This document shows, in pieces, positions 8,730-17,456 of a DNA stretch of 64,000 nucleotides. How positions within the stretch are numbered: position 1 is the stretch's first letter; each line of letters opens with the position of its first letter. A program made the position numbers and the translations under genes. The notes beneath the pieces were generated by a model. The model searched no databases. It had not been told where the DNA came from and saw only the letters and a program-made list of their open reading frames with translations. The DNA is from Candidatus Acetothermia bacterium. Its GTDB lineage: Bacteria > Bipolaricaulota > Bipolaricaulia > RBG-16-55-9. The stretch is taken from the NCBI GenBank assembly GCA_016201405.1, contig JACQCZ010000015.1, positions 62,001 to 126,000 of the forward strand. Direction: 5' to 3'.

Positions 8730-9184
8730 TCAGTCTATCAGAGCATATTGATCCGGCGATTGTAGAGACTCTAGTCCCAGATCAATATCCAAAGCGGGCC
8801 AGTAGAGATGGTACTGCTGAGGCAAGGTTACGTTAAGAATCTCAGCAACCTTTGCCTCTTTAAACCACGGGAACTCTTCAAATGACAGGAAGTACTCTCG
8901 TTCGTTGATGAAGAGCCAAAAGCCTTGCTTCGAGATATTCTGCACTTCAACGGCGAAGTGATCTTTCCATCTCTTTTCGATTTCATCTCGCTATTCTCTA
9001 CAATTTCGAGAAGTTCAGCAATTTTCTCTTTGGCTAGGCCGTAATCTTGAGCGAGCTCAATTTTTGGCTCGATCCAGAACTTCGCTTCACCTTCGCTAGA
9101 TGCAACATGAACGTGCATTCTTGCTTCTTTTCTGGAGAAGAAAAAGAATCGATACTCTTTATAGCGAAAGATCGTCGGGCTCAT
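8730..9184 (-). pseudogene. DUF4160-DUF2442 fusion or pair, frameshifted
   Basis: From ATG 9184 (SPTIFRYKEYRFFFFS) the first frame gives a DUF4160-type domain ending in LLEIVENSE. In that frame it then turns into low-complexity nonsense. The next frame continues smoothly with DEIEKRWKDHF and runs into a DUF2442-type domain (SFEEFPWFKEA, LYWPALDIDLGLESL) to the stop at 8730. A single-base loss near 8985 restores one continuous protein of about 150 residues. DUF4160 and DUF2442 are usually two adjacent genes in putative toxin-antitoxin-like units, so two overlapping genes with a damaged junction is an alternative. A GTG inside the second frame (near 8948) could also start a separate DUF2442 product. 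Confidence 0.7.
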
Positions 9185-9376
9185 ACTTTGAAACTCTGCC
9201 TCCTCTCTGGATTTTGTGAGCGAAGAGGCAGAGTTTTTCAATTACTAACAGCATGAATCACGTAGCGACATTTCAGCCACGCTAGCCGTCACCAACGCTG
9301 ACGAAAGAGACGTCCGCAATGGCGGATCGGCCTCGCAAAATGTCTGCTTTATGCGCGGTCCGTTATTGAGCGAAGC

Positions 9377-9853
9377 TCAGTGCATCTCCTTGTCTCCGTA
9401 GAGAGTTTGGATGAAGTTTACCTGGCCCTGGTGATAGACCACGTTCCAATAGTGGAACATGATGATGTCTCCCATCGACGCATCAAAGCCCTTGCCGAAG
9501 GGCAGGTGTATGGAGATCTCCATATCTTTGTCAGGGAAGTTCTTGATTACCTCGTAGAGTTTTGTGCTGGTATCCTTGCAGGCCTTCTCACAGGCTTCAA
9601 TCGTCTTCCACTGCTCGCGATCTTTTTTGGCCTTTTCGGCCATATCGGGCGGGAATTCTGGCATCTTCTTCATCTGCAACATAGCCGTAAACCAACTAGG
9701 AGCCTGTGCGCACTCCTGAAGCTGCTCGAGCACACTTCTGCCTTGGTCCAGGGGCTTCCAGGCAACCTTATCCTTTGTCGTTCCTTTGGCAAATCTGAAC
9801 AGGTCGTCAACTGCCTTCGTGGTCATCCGAATCGCCTGATCTTGATAGCGCAT
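9377..9853 (-). CDS. DinB-like four-helix protein
   Basis: Start set at 9853, where GGAGGATGCAAAATG gives a good ribosome site; the open frame extends 17 codons further without one. The 158-residue product is helical, with the DinB/YfiT-type C-terminal motif FHYWNVVYHQGQVNFIQTLYGD, in which His residues can bind a metal. Many DinB-family proteins are metal-dependent thiol S-transferases (bacillithiol, mycothiol); others have no known activity. It sits alone between the rhomboid-type operon and the DUF4160 pseudogene. The gap 9185-9376 shows no gene. Confidence 0.8.
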   Translation of the reverse strand: MRYQDQAIRMTTKAVDDLFRFAKGTTKDKVAWKPLDQGRSVLEQLQECAQAPSWFTAMLQMKKMPEFPPDMAEKAKKDREQWKTIEACEKACKDTSTKLYEVIKNFPDKDMEISIHLPFGKGFDASMGDIIMFHYWNVVYHQGQVNFIQTLYGDKEMH

Positions 9854-9955
9854 TTTGCATCCTCCTGGTGAGAGTAGATTTGTAAACTGTACAAAAGAAT
9901 ACACCCAAAAAGAGAGATTTGCGAAATCGACATTTAATGTATCAGAGGAGAATAA

Positions 9956-10705
9956 TCAACGCCTGAATTTTCGAAGAAAGGAATCGACTCTATTCATGAT
10001 GCGCTCGATGGGTGGAGTATCTCCCATGCGGTGAGGTCTCTTGGAATAGCTGAAGGGCTTGTAAATTCTGTTGCGTGTGAACTGGTACGCATAACCAATC
10101 CCTGCAAGTGCAAAGAACCCAAGCCAGGGTGCGCGAAAACTAAAGGCAAAGAGGAAATAGGACAGCGCTATTGTAATCCACATAATATAACGCCCTTGGA
10201 TGGGAAGCAGGAATCCAAGCAGCACAACTTGTTCAGGGTTGAGAAGCGCCCAAGCGACAGTGAGCGCGGCCAGCAAGATCCAGAGCCCTTCCAATCCCAC
10301 GTCTGTGTTCTGGATAAAACTCGCGCCAATTGCGCCCAAGAGAAGACTTCCAATCCAAAGACTGATCGAGGTTACGAGTGTAGCGATGATAAGAAAACGG
10401 AGATAGACTCGGCTTGTCCAGGAGCGCTCCAGCGTCGAGCCAACGATCCAAAGCCAGTAGCCTGAAAAGATGAGTCCGATTGGATCGGTTGTAACAAGCG
10501 GGTACGTCAGAAATGTCCACGGTCGAGAAATGGCATCTGTTGTATCAAATTTGAAGAATCCGGCAATGGAGCTTGAGCCTAAGAAAAATAAGAAATTGAC
10601 GAGAAAGAAGAAGAGCTCAATACAGATCAGCGTCCGCGTAACGGGCTCACTGTTGTGCCAGAGAAATTCGCGAAATCGGCGAAGACGAAAAATGAGATCG
10701 TCCAT
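9956..10705 (-). CDS. Rhomboid-fold membrane protein lacking the catalytic serine motif
   Basis: The 249-residue protein has about six hydrophobic segments. The sequence RPWTFLTYPLVT, then GYWLWIVGSTLERSW, matches the L1 and TM2 region of rhomboid family proteins (WR-like and ExxxG-type features). The usual catalytic GxSG in the next helices is absent: the region reads GLEGLWILLAAL. It is therefore better called a rhomboid-like pseudoprotease than an active intramembrane protease. The C-terminal tail is basic and cytosolic. Its ATG overlaps the stop of the YggS gene by one base (TGATG), making it third in an operon with the acyl-CoA dehydrogenase and YggS. Confidence 0.68.
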   Translation of the reverse strand: MDDLIFRLRRFREFLWHNSEPVTRTLICIELFFFLVNFLFFLGSSSIAGFFKFDTTDAISRPWTFLTYPLVTTDPIGLIFSGYWLWIVGSTLERSWTSRVYLRFLIIATLVTSISLWIGSLLLGAIGASFIQNTDVGLEGLWILLAALTVAWALLNPEQVVLLGFLLPIQGRYIMWITIALSYFLFAFSFRAPWLGFFALAGIGYAYQFTRNRIYKPFSYSKRPHRMGDTPPIERIMNRVDSFLRKFRR

Positions 10706-11394
10706 CAGTACTTCCTCTCGCCAAATATCACAGAGCCTAAGCGAACTTGTGTCGATCCCTCTTCCACGGCAATCTTATAGTCGTTGCTCATGCCCATCGA
10801 GAGAATATCAAACTTGTCCCCAATCGATGCACGAACTTTCTCAAATAATTGATGAGTCGTACGAAAGAGCGGGCGCAATATTTCCGGATTCTCTGCGTGC
10901 GGCATCATTGACATAAGGCCTCGCAGTTGAATGTGCTCCAGCTTGCAAATTTCGTTGGCAAGAGATTCGACATCGTCCAGTCCTGTACCTTGCTTGCTCG
11001 CTTCCCCTGCAGGATTGACTTCAATCAGCACAGAATATTTTTTTTTCAACTTGCTGGCCTCGCGATCTATGATACGCGCCAGCTCCAGCGATTGGACAGA
11101 TTCAATCAGATCAAAGAGCCTCAACGCAGCTTTGACTTTGTTGGGCTGTAGCGTTCCGATCATGTGCTTGCCAAGATTGACAGAAAGAAACTCGAATTTC
11201 GAGCGCGCCTCTTGAACGGTATTCTCACCAATGAGATCGACTCCGCCCTCTACGGCAGCCAAGATCTCTGTAATATTTCGCGTTTTGGTCGCTGCGAGAA
11301 TCTTGATTTGCTTTGGATCACGCCCGGAGCGCTGGGCTGCCTGCGCAATCTCTTCTCGAATTCTTCGGACGTTCTCTTGGATGGCCTCAGACAT
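10705..11394 (-). CDS. YggS/PLPBP family pyridoxal phosphate homeostasis protein
   Basis: The 229-residue single-domain protein has the alanine-racemase TIM-barrel fold without racemase activity. PLP would bind Lys-37 (LAATKTRN). Family motifs include LIGENTVQEA, the HMIGTLQPNK stretch (usually HFIGxLQxNK), GLMSMMP and SMGMSNDYKIAVEEGSTQVRLG near the phosphate-binding end. These proteins buffer PLP and affect amino-acid and keto-acid metabolism. Both ends are coupled: its ATG overlaps the acyl-CoA dehydrogenase stop (TAATG) and its stop overlaps the rhomboid-like start. Confidence 0.95.
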   Translation of the reverse strand: MSEAIQENVRRIREEIAQAAQRSGRDPKQIKILAATKTRNITEILAAVEGGVDLIGENTVQEARSKFEFLSVNLGKHMIGTLQPNKVKAALRLFDLIESVQSLELARIIDREASKLKKKYSVLIEVNPAGEASKQGTGLDDVESLANEICKLEHIQLRGLMSMMPHAENPEILRPLFRTTHQLFEKVRASIGDKFDILSMGMSNDYKIAVEEGSTQVRLGSVIFGERKY

Positions 11395-12539
11395 TATCTT
11401 CCGCTGAGGAGATGTCTGGCGATGACCAGCTTTTGAATCTCGCTGGTGCCTTCATAGATGCGGGTGATTCGCGCATCGCGATAGAGCCGTTCCACTTTGT
11501 AATCCCGGACGTAGCCATAACCGCCGTGAATCTGAATTGCTTCATCCGTCACTTCACTCGCGATCTCTGAGGCGTATAATTTTGCAATGGAAGCCTCTTG
11601 GACATAGTCAACGCCTTGGTCTTTCATCCATCCCGCGCGATAGGTGAGAAGACGCGCCGCATCTACTTTGGTCTTCATATCGGCAAGTTTGAACTGAATC
11701 GCCTGCAGCTCGGCAATCGGCTTCCCAAACGCCTTGCGCTCCACGGCATAAGCCAGGGCTGCATCGAGTCCCGCTTGTGCGATTCCTAGTGCCTGTGCCG
11801 CGATTCCAACACGCCCGCCATTGAGCGTGGCGAGCGCGATCTTGAAGCCCTGGCTTTCAGCTCCGACCAGATTCTCGGCCGGGATGCGGCAATTTGAGAA
11901 ATGGAGCTCGCAGGTCGATGTGCCGCGAATGCCTAACTTGTCTTCTTCTTTGCCAAGAGAAAAACCGGGTGTCCCCTTTTCGACAATAAAACAGCTCACA
12001 CCACGATTTCCAGCCGCTGGATCGGTAGAGGCAAAGACCATGAAGATGTCGGCAAAGCCAGCGTTGGTGATCCACATCTTTGAGCCATTCAGGACGTAGT
12101 CACTGCCCTTTTTGACGGCCTGCGTCTTCATGCCGCCCGCATCAGAACCCGACTCGGCTTCGCTGAGTCCAAATGCCCCGATCCACTCTCCTGTTGCTAG
12201 TTTTGTTAGGTATTTCTTCTTCTGCAGTTCGCTGGCGGATTTGACAAAGATATCATTGACAAGCGAATTTTGTACGCTGACAGAAGTTCCCGTGGAGGCA
12301 CAGGCTCTCGAGATCTCTTCCATCACGATGGCATAATTGAGCGCGCCCGCGCCCGTGCCGTTGTACTCTTCGGGCACAGTCATGCCGAGATAGCCGAGCT
12401 CACCCAGTTTTTTTAGGTTCTCAATAGGAAAAATGTGCTCTTTATCCAGTTTGTCAGCCAGAGGCTCAATCTCTTTTTGCGCAAAATCGCGTGCCGATTT
12501 TCTAAAAAGCTCCTGCTCTTCATTCAATGCAAATTCCAT
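11394..12539 (-). CDS. Acyl-CoA dehydrogenase (short-chain/butyryl type)
   Basis: Start taken at 12539, giving MEFALNEEQELFRKSARDFA at the canonical family N-terminus; the longer frame would run into the divergent gene. The 381-residue enzyme oxidises an acyl-CoA to the 2-enoyl-CoA with FAD and passes electrons to ETF. FAD/substrate motifs are present: GAFGLSEAESGSDAG, WITNAGFAD and the C-terminal RITRIYEGTSEIQK, where the Glu of YEGT is the catalytic base of the short/medium-chain class. It heads a three-gene operon with YggS and a rhomboid-like protein. The ribosome site is weak. Confidence 0.95.
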   Translation of the reverse strand: MEFALNEEQELFRKSARDFAQKEIEPLADKLDKEHIFPIENLKKLGELGYLGMTVPEEYNGTGAGALNYAIVMEEISRACASTGTSVSVQNSLVNDIFVKSASELQKKKYLTKLATGEWIGAFGLSEAESGSDAGGMKTQAVKKGSDYVLNGSKMWITNAGFADIFMVFASTDPAAGNRGVSCFIVEKGTPGFSLGKEEDKLGIRGTSTCELHFSNCRIPAENLVGAESQGFKIALATLNGGRVGIAAQALGIAQAGLDAALAYAVERKAFGKPIAELQAIQFKLADMKTKVDAARLLTYRAGWMKDQGVDYVQEASIAKLYASEIASEVTDEAIQIHGGYGYVRDYKVERLYRDARITRIYEGTSEIQKLVIARHLLSGR

Positions 12540-12641
12540 AATGAGCGAATTGTAGCCAATCGTTTGCAAGAGAGGCAATTGCTTTTGACTTATTGCGGAG
12601 AAATCTTTATCGTCTCTATTTGGACAAAAGGAGGACTTCAC

Positions 12642-14117
12642 ATGCGCAGACGGATGATGAATGGCAGCATGGTTCTTGTACTAATCGCTTCATTTTCACT
12701 CTTCAATTATTTCGAATCAGCGTCGGGCGAGCTCCCCCCTTCAACCTGGTTCCCCGGGAACATGGAGCTTATCGGACACAGTGATCTGATGGGCCGAGGC
12801 ATGAACGCAGCCTTGGCTGTTGCGGGAAATTATGTCTATGTCGGCTCACGCACCGAAGGAGAGACTCATCCGAACGCCGGCGTCTTGATTGTGGATGTGA
12901 GCGATCCCAGCAATCCCAAGATCGCAGGCCAGATCGGGCAACCCGATGAAGGGCTCTTGGGAATGACCTCACGAGAGCTTCGCGCCGTTCCGGATAAGAA
13001 CCTCTTAATTGTGCTCAACTTTTCATGCAGCACTGTGATTCACCTCTGCACTCGCGATAAAACAAGATTTCCGCAGACCGGAGGCGTCGCTGAAGGAGAT
13101 AATCTCAAGTTCTTCAACATCTCCGACCGGGTCCATCCAAAGCTCATTGGGACCTATTCTTTCGGGACATTCCCTGGCATGTCCAATCCAGCCAAACCGC
13201 ATGAGTTCTTCCTCTGGCGTGACCCGCAAAGCACGGACAGAATTCTGCTCTACGTCACCACACCCTCTGGTCCTCCTTCATTGAAAGTGCTTGATGTCAG
13301 CGATCCTGCAAATTCAAAGCTAGTCACTCAATGGGATGGCAAGGCCGATGGCGGTCTGAATGACTCCTCACAAGATGCCTATCTTCATTCGCTCTCGCTC
13401 TCGGATGACGGGAAGGTCGCCTATCTAGCTTTCGAGGCTGCAGGCTTCTTTTTGGTGGACACCAGTGAGGTCGCAGCCAATCAGCCCAATCCGAAAATTC
13501 ATGCCATCACACCCATCGAGAATCGGGTCGATTACACACCTCCCTATCCAGCCGGGAATCACAGCGCTGTGAAGATTCCAAACCGAGATTTAGTAATAGC
13601 TACTGATGAGATTTATTCCAAGCCGCTCTTTGATGGCTGCCCTTGGGGTTGGATGCGGCTGATTGACATACACGACCCGCTGCATCCAAGCATCGTAAGT
13701 GAATTCAAGCTCGCCCAAAACGAAAAAGAGAGCTGCCCAAGCGATTTGGGTCCTCTTCAGACCAGCTTCACCTCTCACAACCCCACAGCCACAGAGCATC
13801 TGGCCATTGTCACCTGGCACTCCGGCGGACTCAGAATCGTCGACACCAGCAATGCACAATCTCCGCAAGAGGTGGGAGTCTTTATGCCCGCCCCCATCGC
13901 CGCGGCTGCCCTGGATGACCCGGCTTTGGGGGGGAATCCGGTCACGATGTGGAGCTATCCCGTCATTCAGGATGGGTTGATCTATGTCGTGGATATTCGC
14001 AACGGGCTCTACATTCTGCGCTATCACGGGCCTCACGAAGAAGAGGTCTCAAACGTGCACTTCTTAGAAGGGAACTCGGATCTGGGGCGCGGCACTCTTT
14101 GCGGTGGTATGTGCTGA
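12642..14117 (+). CDS. Secreted LVIVD-repeat beta-propeller protein
   Basis: Start at 12642, preceded by AAAGGAGG seven bases away. The 491-residue product opens with basic residues and a hydrophobic signal segment, cleaved probably after SASG. The mature part repeats a strand motif of LVIVD type: VLIVDVSDPSNPKI, LKVLDVSDPANSKLV, MRLIDIHDPLHPSIV and LRIVDTSNAQSPQEV. These repeats build a beta-propeller. Such proteins are extracellular or surface-located and of unknown ligand. Cysteine pairs (CSTVIHLC, CPWGW, CPSD) suggest disulfides. Transcribed divergently from the acyl-CoA dehydrogenase and followed by a REPIN-type repeat. Confidence 0.85.
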   Translation: MRRRMMNGSMVLVLIASFSLFNYFESASGELPPSTWFPGNMELIGHSDLMGRGMNAALAVAGNYVYVGSRTEGETHPNAGVLIVDVSDPSNPKIAGQIGQPDEGLLGMTSRELRAVPDKNLLIVLNFSCSTVIHLCTRDKTRFPQTGGVAEGDNLKFFNISDRVHPKLIGTYSFGTFPGMSNPAKPHEFFLWRDPQSTDRILLYVTTPSGPPSLKVLDVSDPANSKLVTQWDGKADGGLNDSSQDAYLHSLSLSDDGKVAYLAFEAAGFFLVDTSEVAANQPNPKIHAITPIENRVDYTPPYPAGNHSAVKIPNRDLVIATDEIYSKPLFDGCPWGWMRLIDIHDPLHPSIVSEFKLAQNEKESCPSDLGPLQTSFTSHNPTATEHLAIVTWHSGGLRIVDTSNAQSPQEVGVFMPAPIAAAALDDPALGGNPVTMWSYPVIQDGLIYVVDIRNGLYILRYHGPHEEEVSNVHFLEGNSDLGRGTLCGGMC

Positions 14118-14126
14118 ATATTTTCT

Positions 14127-14225
14127 GTCATTCCTGCGAAAGCAGGAATCCAGTGACATTTGATGAGTCGCATCTTAATGAAATTCCTGGATCCCGGATC
14201 TTCGCTTCGCTCCGTCCGGAATGAC
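14127..14225. repeat. REPIN-like inverted repeat pair, locus 1
   Basis: Module A at 14127-14153 begins GTCATTCCTGC and forms a perfect 8-bp stem (ATTCCTGC/GCAGGAAT) around GAAA. Module B at 14183-14225 is the reverse complement of a GTCATTCCGG-headed sequence with an inner GCGAAGCGAAG tract. Both modules recur at 52.9 and 56.7 kb; this B copy matches the 56.7-kb copy at 40 of 43 bases by hand count. It lies downstream of the LVIVD gene, between two convergent genes. Confidence 0.85.
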
Positions 14226-14259
14226 AACCCTATCCAACATGACTAGCTGATTGAGAGAT

Positions 14260-14289
14260 AAAGGGGCAGACCGCTCTGTCTGCCCCTTT
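14260..14289. terminator. Bidirectional hairpin terminator
   Basis: Perfect 12-bp stem AAAGGGGCAGAC / GTCTGCCCCTTT with loop CGCTCT. It lies between the convergent LVIVD gene and the kinase-fold gene, touching the stop codon of the latter. T-runs are short on both sides. Confidence 0.75.
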
Positions 14290-15361
14290 ATGAAATACTT
14301 CTCTTTCCAATCGCCTGCTCAGCCACAGCTCCAAGCGCCCGAACACCCAGGTTGAGATGAGCAAAGCGCTCATCGCGTGTAAAGCCTCGTGCATAGCGGG
14401 CGTAGATTTGCTGAATGATGACAGCCAGCTTGAAGAGTCCATAAACATAATAAAAGAGCATGTCGACTACGGGCTTTCCCAGTTGTTGAAAGTATCTCTC
14501 TGCGAGTTGGGCGCGAGTGGAGTTGCCCGGCAAAGTCGTCGGGCAGAAGCGCAATGCCTGCAGCTCTGCTGGATCGCTGGGATCGACCCAATAACTGAGC
14601 GTGCAGCCCAAATCCATCAGCGGATCGCCCACCGTCGCCATCTCCCAATCGAGCACAGCCCGAATCTCAGCCAGTTTTTCAGGATTCAGAACTAGATTGT
14701 CATATTTGTAGTCATTATGAATGAGCGCAACACCAGACTCAATGGGCTGATTCTCTTGGAGCCAGGCTGCAACTTGTACCAACTCTGGAATCTCATCGGT
14801 GCGGGCTTTCTGGTAGCGCTCCGTCCAGCCTGTGATCTGACGCTCAATATAACCCTGGGGATGACCCAGCTCATTGAGACCTGTTCTCTCCAGGTCAAGC
14901 GAATGAATCTCTACAAGATTGTCGATAAAGGACTCCGACAGTCTTTCCATGGTATTTCGCGTGAGAGCAAGTCCAGCAGGGGGCTCTCTTCGCAAGATGA
15001 CTCCCTGGACGCGCTCCATCAGATAGAATGGCGCGCCGATGACAGACTCATCTTCACAATAGATCAATGGATGTGGCAATTTTTCATAGACTTTGATAAG
15101 GCGGGAAAGAATCTTGAATTCCCGGCCCATGTCGTGTGCGCTCTTGATCTTGGCTCCAAAGGGCGGCCGTCGCAAAACGTATTCTTGAGTTCCAGATTTT
15201 ACGCAATAGGTGAGGTTGGAGTGCCCGCCCGGAAACTGCGTGATCTCAATGGGCCCTCTGATCTCGGGAAAATGAGTTTTGAAATAATTTTGCAACAACT
15301 CAATTGAAAGCTCTTCGCCTGCACGAACGCTTTTCGGCTGATCGAGCCATGAGGAATTCAA
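14288..15361 (-). CDS. APH/ACAD10-11-type kinase-fold phosphotransferase
   Basis: Start placed at TTG 15361, preceded by GGAGG at four bases; no in-frame ATG lies near the conserved N-terminus, and an earlier start would overlap the methyltransferase. The 357-residue protein has the aminoglycoside-phosphotransferase/choline-kinase fold: FPGGHSNLTYCV (nucleotide loop), YVLRRPPFG (ATP-binding Lys region substituted by Arg-Arg), LIHNDYKYDNLVL (catalytic Asp, Brenner motif) and VLDWEMATVGDPLMDLG (metal-binding Asp). This RRPP/HNDYKYDN pattern is that of the kinase half of ACAD10/ACAD11, which phosphorylates 4-hydroxyacyl-CoA. A matching Asp-type dehydrogenase sits at 33684-34889. Cytosolic. Confidence 0.85.
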   Translation of the reverse strand: MNSSWLDQPKSVRAGEELSIELLQNYFKTHFPEIRGPIEITQFPGGHSNLTYCVKSGTQEYVLRRPPFGAKIKSAHDMGREFKILSRLIKVYEKLPHPLIYCEDESVIGAPFYLMERVQGVILRREPPAGLALTRNTMERLSESFIDNLVEIHSLDLERTGLNELGHPQGYIERQITGWTERYQKARTDEIPELVQVAAWLQENQPIESGVALIHNDYKYDNLVLNPEKLAEIRAVLDWEMATVGDPLMDLGCTLSYWVDPSDPAELQALRFCPTTLPGNSTRAQLAERYFQQLGKPVVDMLFYYVYGLFKLAVIIQQIYARYARGFTRDERFAHLNLGVRALGAVAEQAIGKRSIS

Positions 15362-15371
15362 GCCGCCTCCG

Positions 15372-15992
15372 CTACGATTTGCGATTCCGCTGGAATAGAG
15401 AGTACATGAACTTTTGCTCCGTGTTCCATGGCGTGCGGTGCAGCTCAATCTTCGCTCTCAGGAGCTTGAACTCAGCGCCTAGCTCTCGGCTCAGCTTCTG
15501 CGCATCGTATTGAACAATCGGAAGTCCACTGCATTGCTCCGGCCCACCGATGGCAAAGCTGGCAATGATCACAAATCCTCCCGGCGACAAGCTTCTCTTC
15601 AAAACTTCAACATAGCGCTTTCGTTCAGAAGCATCGGTCAAAAAGTGGAAGAGAGCACGATCATGCCAGAGATCGAAGCAGGTGCTTGACTCGAAATCAA
15701 GCACGTTGGCCTCGATCCACTCGACTCGTGTGGCTTGGTCTCCAAGCTCATTCTTTGCTTGTTCGAGCGCTTGTGCAGAGATGTCAAGCACTGCAATAGT
15801 ATTATATCCGGCATCGAGCAAGCCTTTTGCTAAACGAGATGCACCGCCACCGACATCGAGAATTCGCGCACTTTTATTGAGTTGCAAAGACTCAATCAGT
15901 TCCAAAGAAAGCTTAGGCTGCTCTTGATACCAACTGACTTCTTGGTGAGATTTTTCGTGATAAATCTCTTCCCAATGCGATTTGCGATCCAT
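15372..15992 (-). CDS. Class I SAM-dependent methyltransferase
   Basis: The 206-residue single-domain methyltransferase has motif I ILDVGGGASRLAKGLL (about residues 44-59), motif II VLDISAQAL and post-motif WIEANVLDF. The sequence FDLWHDRALFHFLTD is characteristic of a small thiol/arsenite/tellurite-type methyltransferase group, but the acceptor cannot be fixed. The N-terminal HWEEIYHEKSHQEVSWYQ stretch is typical of that group. It lies 10 bases upstream of the kinase-fold gene and 10 bases downstream of the Nudix gene, so the three probably form one minus-strand operon. Confidence 0.9.
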   Translation of the reverse strand: MDRKSHWEEIYHEKSHQEVSWYQEQPKLSLELIESLQLNKSARILDVGGGASRLAKGLLDAGYNTIAVLDISAQALEQAKNELGDQATRVEWIEANVLDFESSTCFDLWHDRALFHFLTDASERKRYVEVLKRSLSPGGFVIIASFAIGGPEQCSGLPIVQYDAQKLSRELGAEFKLLRAKIELHRTPWNTEQKFMYSLFQRNRKS

Positions 15993-16001
15993 AGTTATTG
16001 A

Positions 16002-16460
16002 TTAGCCATCTCGTCTGATAAGCCCCATAGACTCAACATAAGAAATGCTGCTTTGCGTCTTGAGAATAGTCCCACTCTCCCCACAGGCATCTGTGATCCT
16101 TTCTATCAATTTTGGAGATGTGTTTTTAAGCAGTTTGTCTAACGCAAAATATTCAATCTGATCGGCTTCATCCGTGAGGCTAAGCCCTCCACCTATGGCG
16201 CGACAAAGAAATGTGAAGACTAGATTCTCCTGTGGCGGTTTTGCATAAACACCTGTGAGTCGCACAAGCTCAGCTTCGAGTCCTGTCTCTTCTCTGATCT
16301 CTCGAATGACACACTCCCAGGGCGTCTCATCCCGATTCATGCCACCGCCTGGCAGCACCCACATGTCGTAGTCACGCCGATGACAGAGCAGGACCTCCCC
16401 ATCGTCATTGAAGATGACCCCGAAAGCACCAATCGTGAATTTGTCATTCGCTTCCGTCAT
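16002..16460 (-). CDS. Nudix hydrolase
   Basis: The 152-residue Nudix protein has a perfect signature box: G39-x5-E45-x7-R53-E54-I-R-E57-E58-T-G60. These residues coordinate Mg2+ for hydrolysis of a nucleoside diphosphate linked to another group. The substrate is unknown; the length and the LLCHRRDYDMWVLPGGG lead-in resemble ADP-ribose or mutT-type sanitising enzymes. First gene of the Nudix, methyltransferase and kinase-fold set. Divergent from the frameshifted gene at 16511, with about 50 bases between the start codons. Confidence 0.92.
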   Translation of the reverse strand: MTEANDKFTIGAFGVIFNDDGEVLLCHRRDYDMWVLPGGGMNRDETPWECVIREIREETGLEAELVRLTGVYAKPPQENLVFTFLCRAIGGGLSLTDEADQIEYFALDKLLKNTSPKLIERITDACGESGTILKTQSSISYVESMGLIRRDG

Positions 16461-16510
16461 GGATCAATATTACAGGGACAATGTAATTCACGTAAATGGG
16501 TGATCAGGAT

Positions 16511-17382
16511 ATGGCACACGACCGCACAGCATTCAAGAAATATATACACCAAATGATCCAAGATGAGTGGAGAGAAGAGGGTGAGAAAGGGCTACATCAG
16601 CTCTTAGAGAGAGGCCGGGAGTTCCAATTGGCCGATGTGCTTACGGGCGGCGGAGCCGTCCTCTTCCCCCATGCTGCCATCGCCCGTTGCGGGCACCAGA
16701 GTGCCGCAGCCGTCCATGCCGCTCTTGATTCCGGTTCGGACCGGGTGCTCGCCGTTGGAGTGCTCCATGCGCTTAGCGATGAGATGGAGGCTGCACGGGT
16801 CCGCGTCGCTCAAGGGAGTGATCCAAGCAAAGAAGAGCTGTGGGGTATTCAGGGACCTGGACTCCAAGGGCATGCGCACTGGGAGAGTGAATTCTCACTG
16901 CTCCACTTTCAGAAACTCTGGGAGACAGAGATCAAGCGCCGCAAGATCAAAGCTCCAGAGCTGATCATGCGCTACCCATTCTGGCTGGAGGAAAACCGGA
17001 GCAACTTCCTAACATAACAGAGCTTCAAAAGATTGTAAAAAATGCGGTTATCGTCACGACTGCGGATGCCTTTCATCATGGTATCGGCTATGGCGACACG
17101 CCCGAAAAGGCACTTGATCCCGAGCGCGGCGGTCTCGAACTGGCCCAGAAGAAGATCAATGAAGGCCTGGCTCTGCTGCACAAAGGAGAATACTGGAAGT
17201 TCAATCAGCATTGTGTCGAAGCCAAGAGTGATGGGCGCGATGCCGGACAGGTTGTCCGCTATCTTCTCGGCCCACTAACAGGGAAGATTTTAGACATCAC
17301 CTATGCAGATACGACTGATATGTACAACGCCCCACCGCCGACATGGGTGGCTGCTGCGCTCGTTGAGTTGCGAAGCGCCTGA
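16511..17382 (+). pseudogene. MEMO/LigB-like protein, frameshifted
   Basis: The first frame (start 16511, MAHDRTAFKKYIHQM) reads well through LFPHAAIARCGHQSA and APELIMRYPF, then breaks at 16980-16982 and ends WLEENRSNFLT. The next frame continues directly from the break as LAGGKPEQLPNITELQKIV, then TADAFHHGIGYGDTPEKAL and PPPTWVAAALVEL, to the stop at 17380-17382. Loss of one C in the string ATTCTGG accounts for it. The joined protein of about 290 residues has PHAA and FHHG histidine motifs resembling the MEMO/LigB metal-binding fold. That assignment is tentative. It is either a true pseudogene or a sequencing indel. Confidence 0.65.
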
Positions 17383-17410
17383 TCTCTTCAGACGCCAGCA
17401 AATAAAAAAA

Positions 17411-17432
17411 GGGCGCATTTTCGAATGCGCCC
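17411..17432 (-). terminator. Rho-independent terminator of the CsbD-like gene
   Basis: Nine-bp stem GGGCGCATT / AATGCGCCC around a TTCG tetraloop (plus-strand reading). On the minus strand it is followed by seven T residues. It sits 25 bases after the stop of the minus-strand CsbD-like gene. Confidence 0.88.
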
Positions 17433-17456
17433 TTCCGCTTCAACACTCTTGAAAAT

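Noticed and set aside
14717-15307. Plus-strand frame of 196 codons opposite the kinase-fold gene
   Set aside because: Shadow of the HNDYKYDN-containing gene; no known domain.
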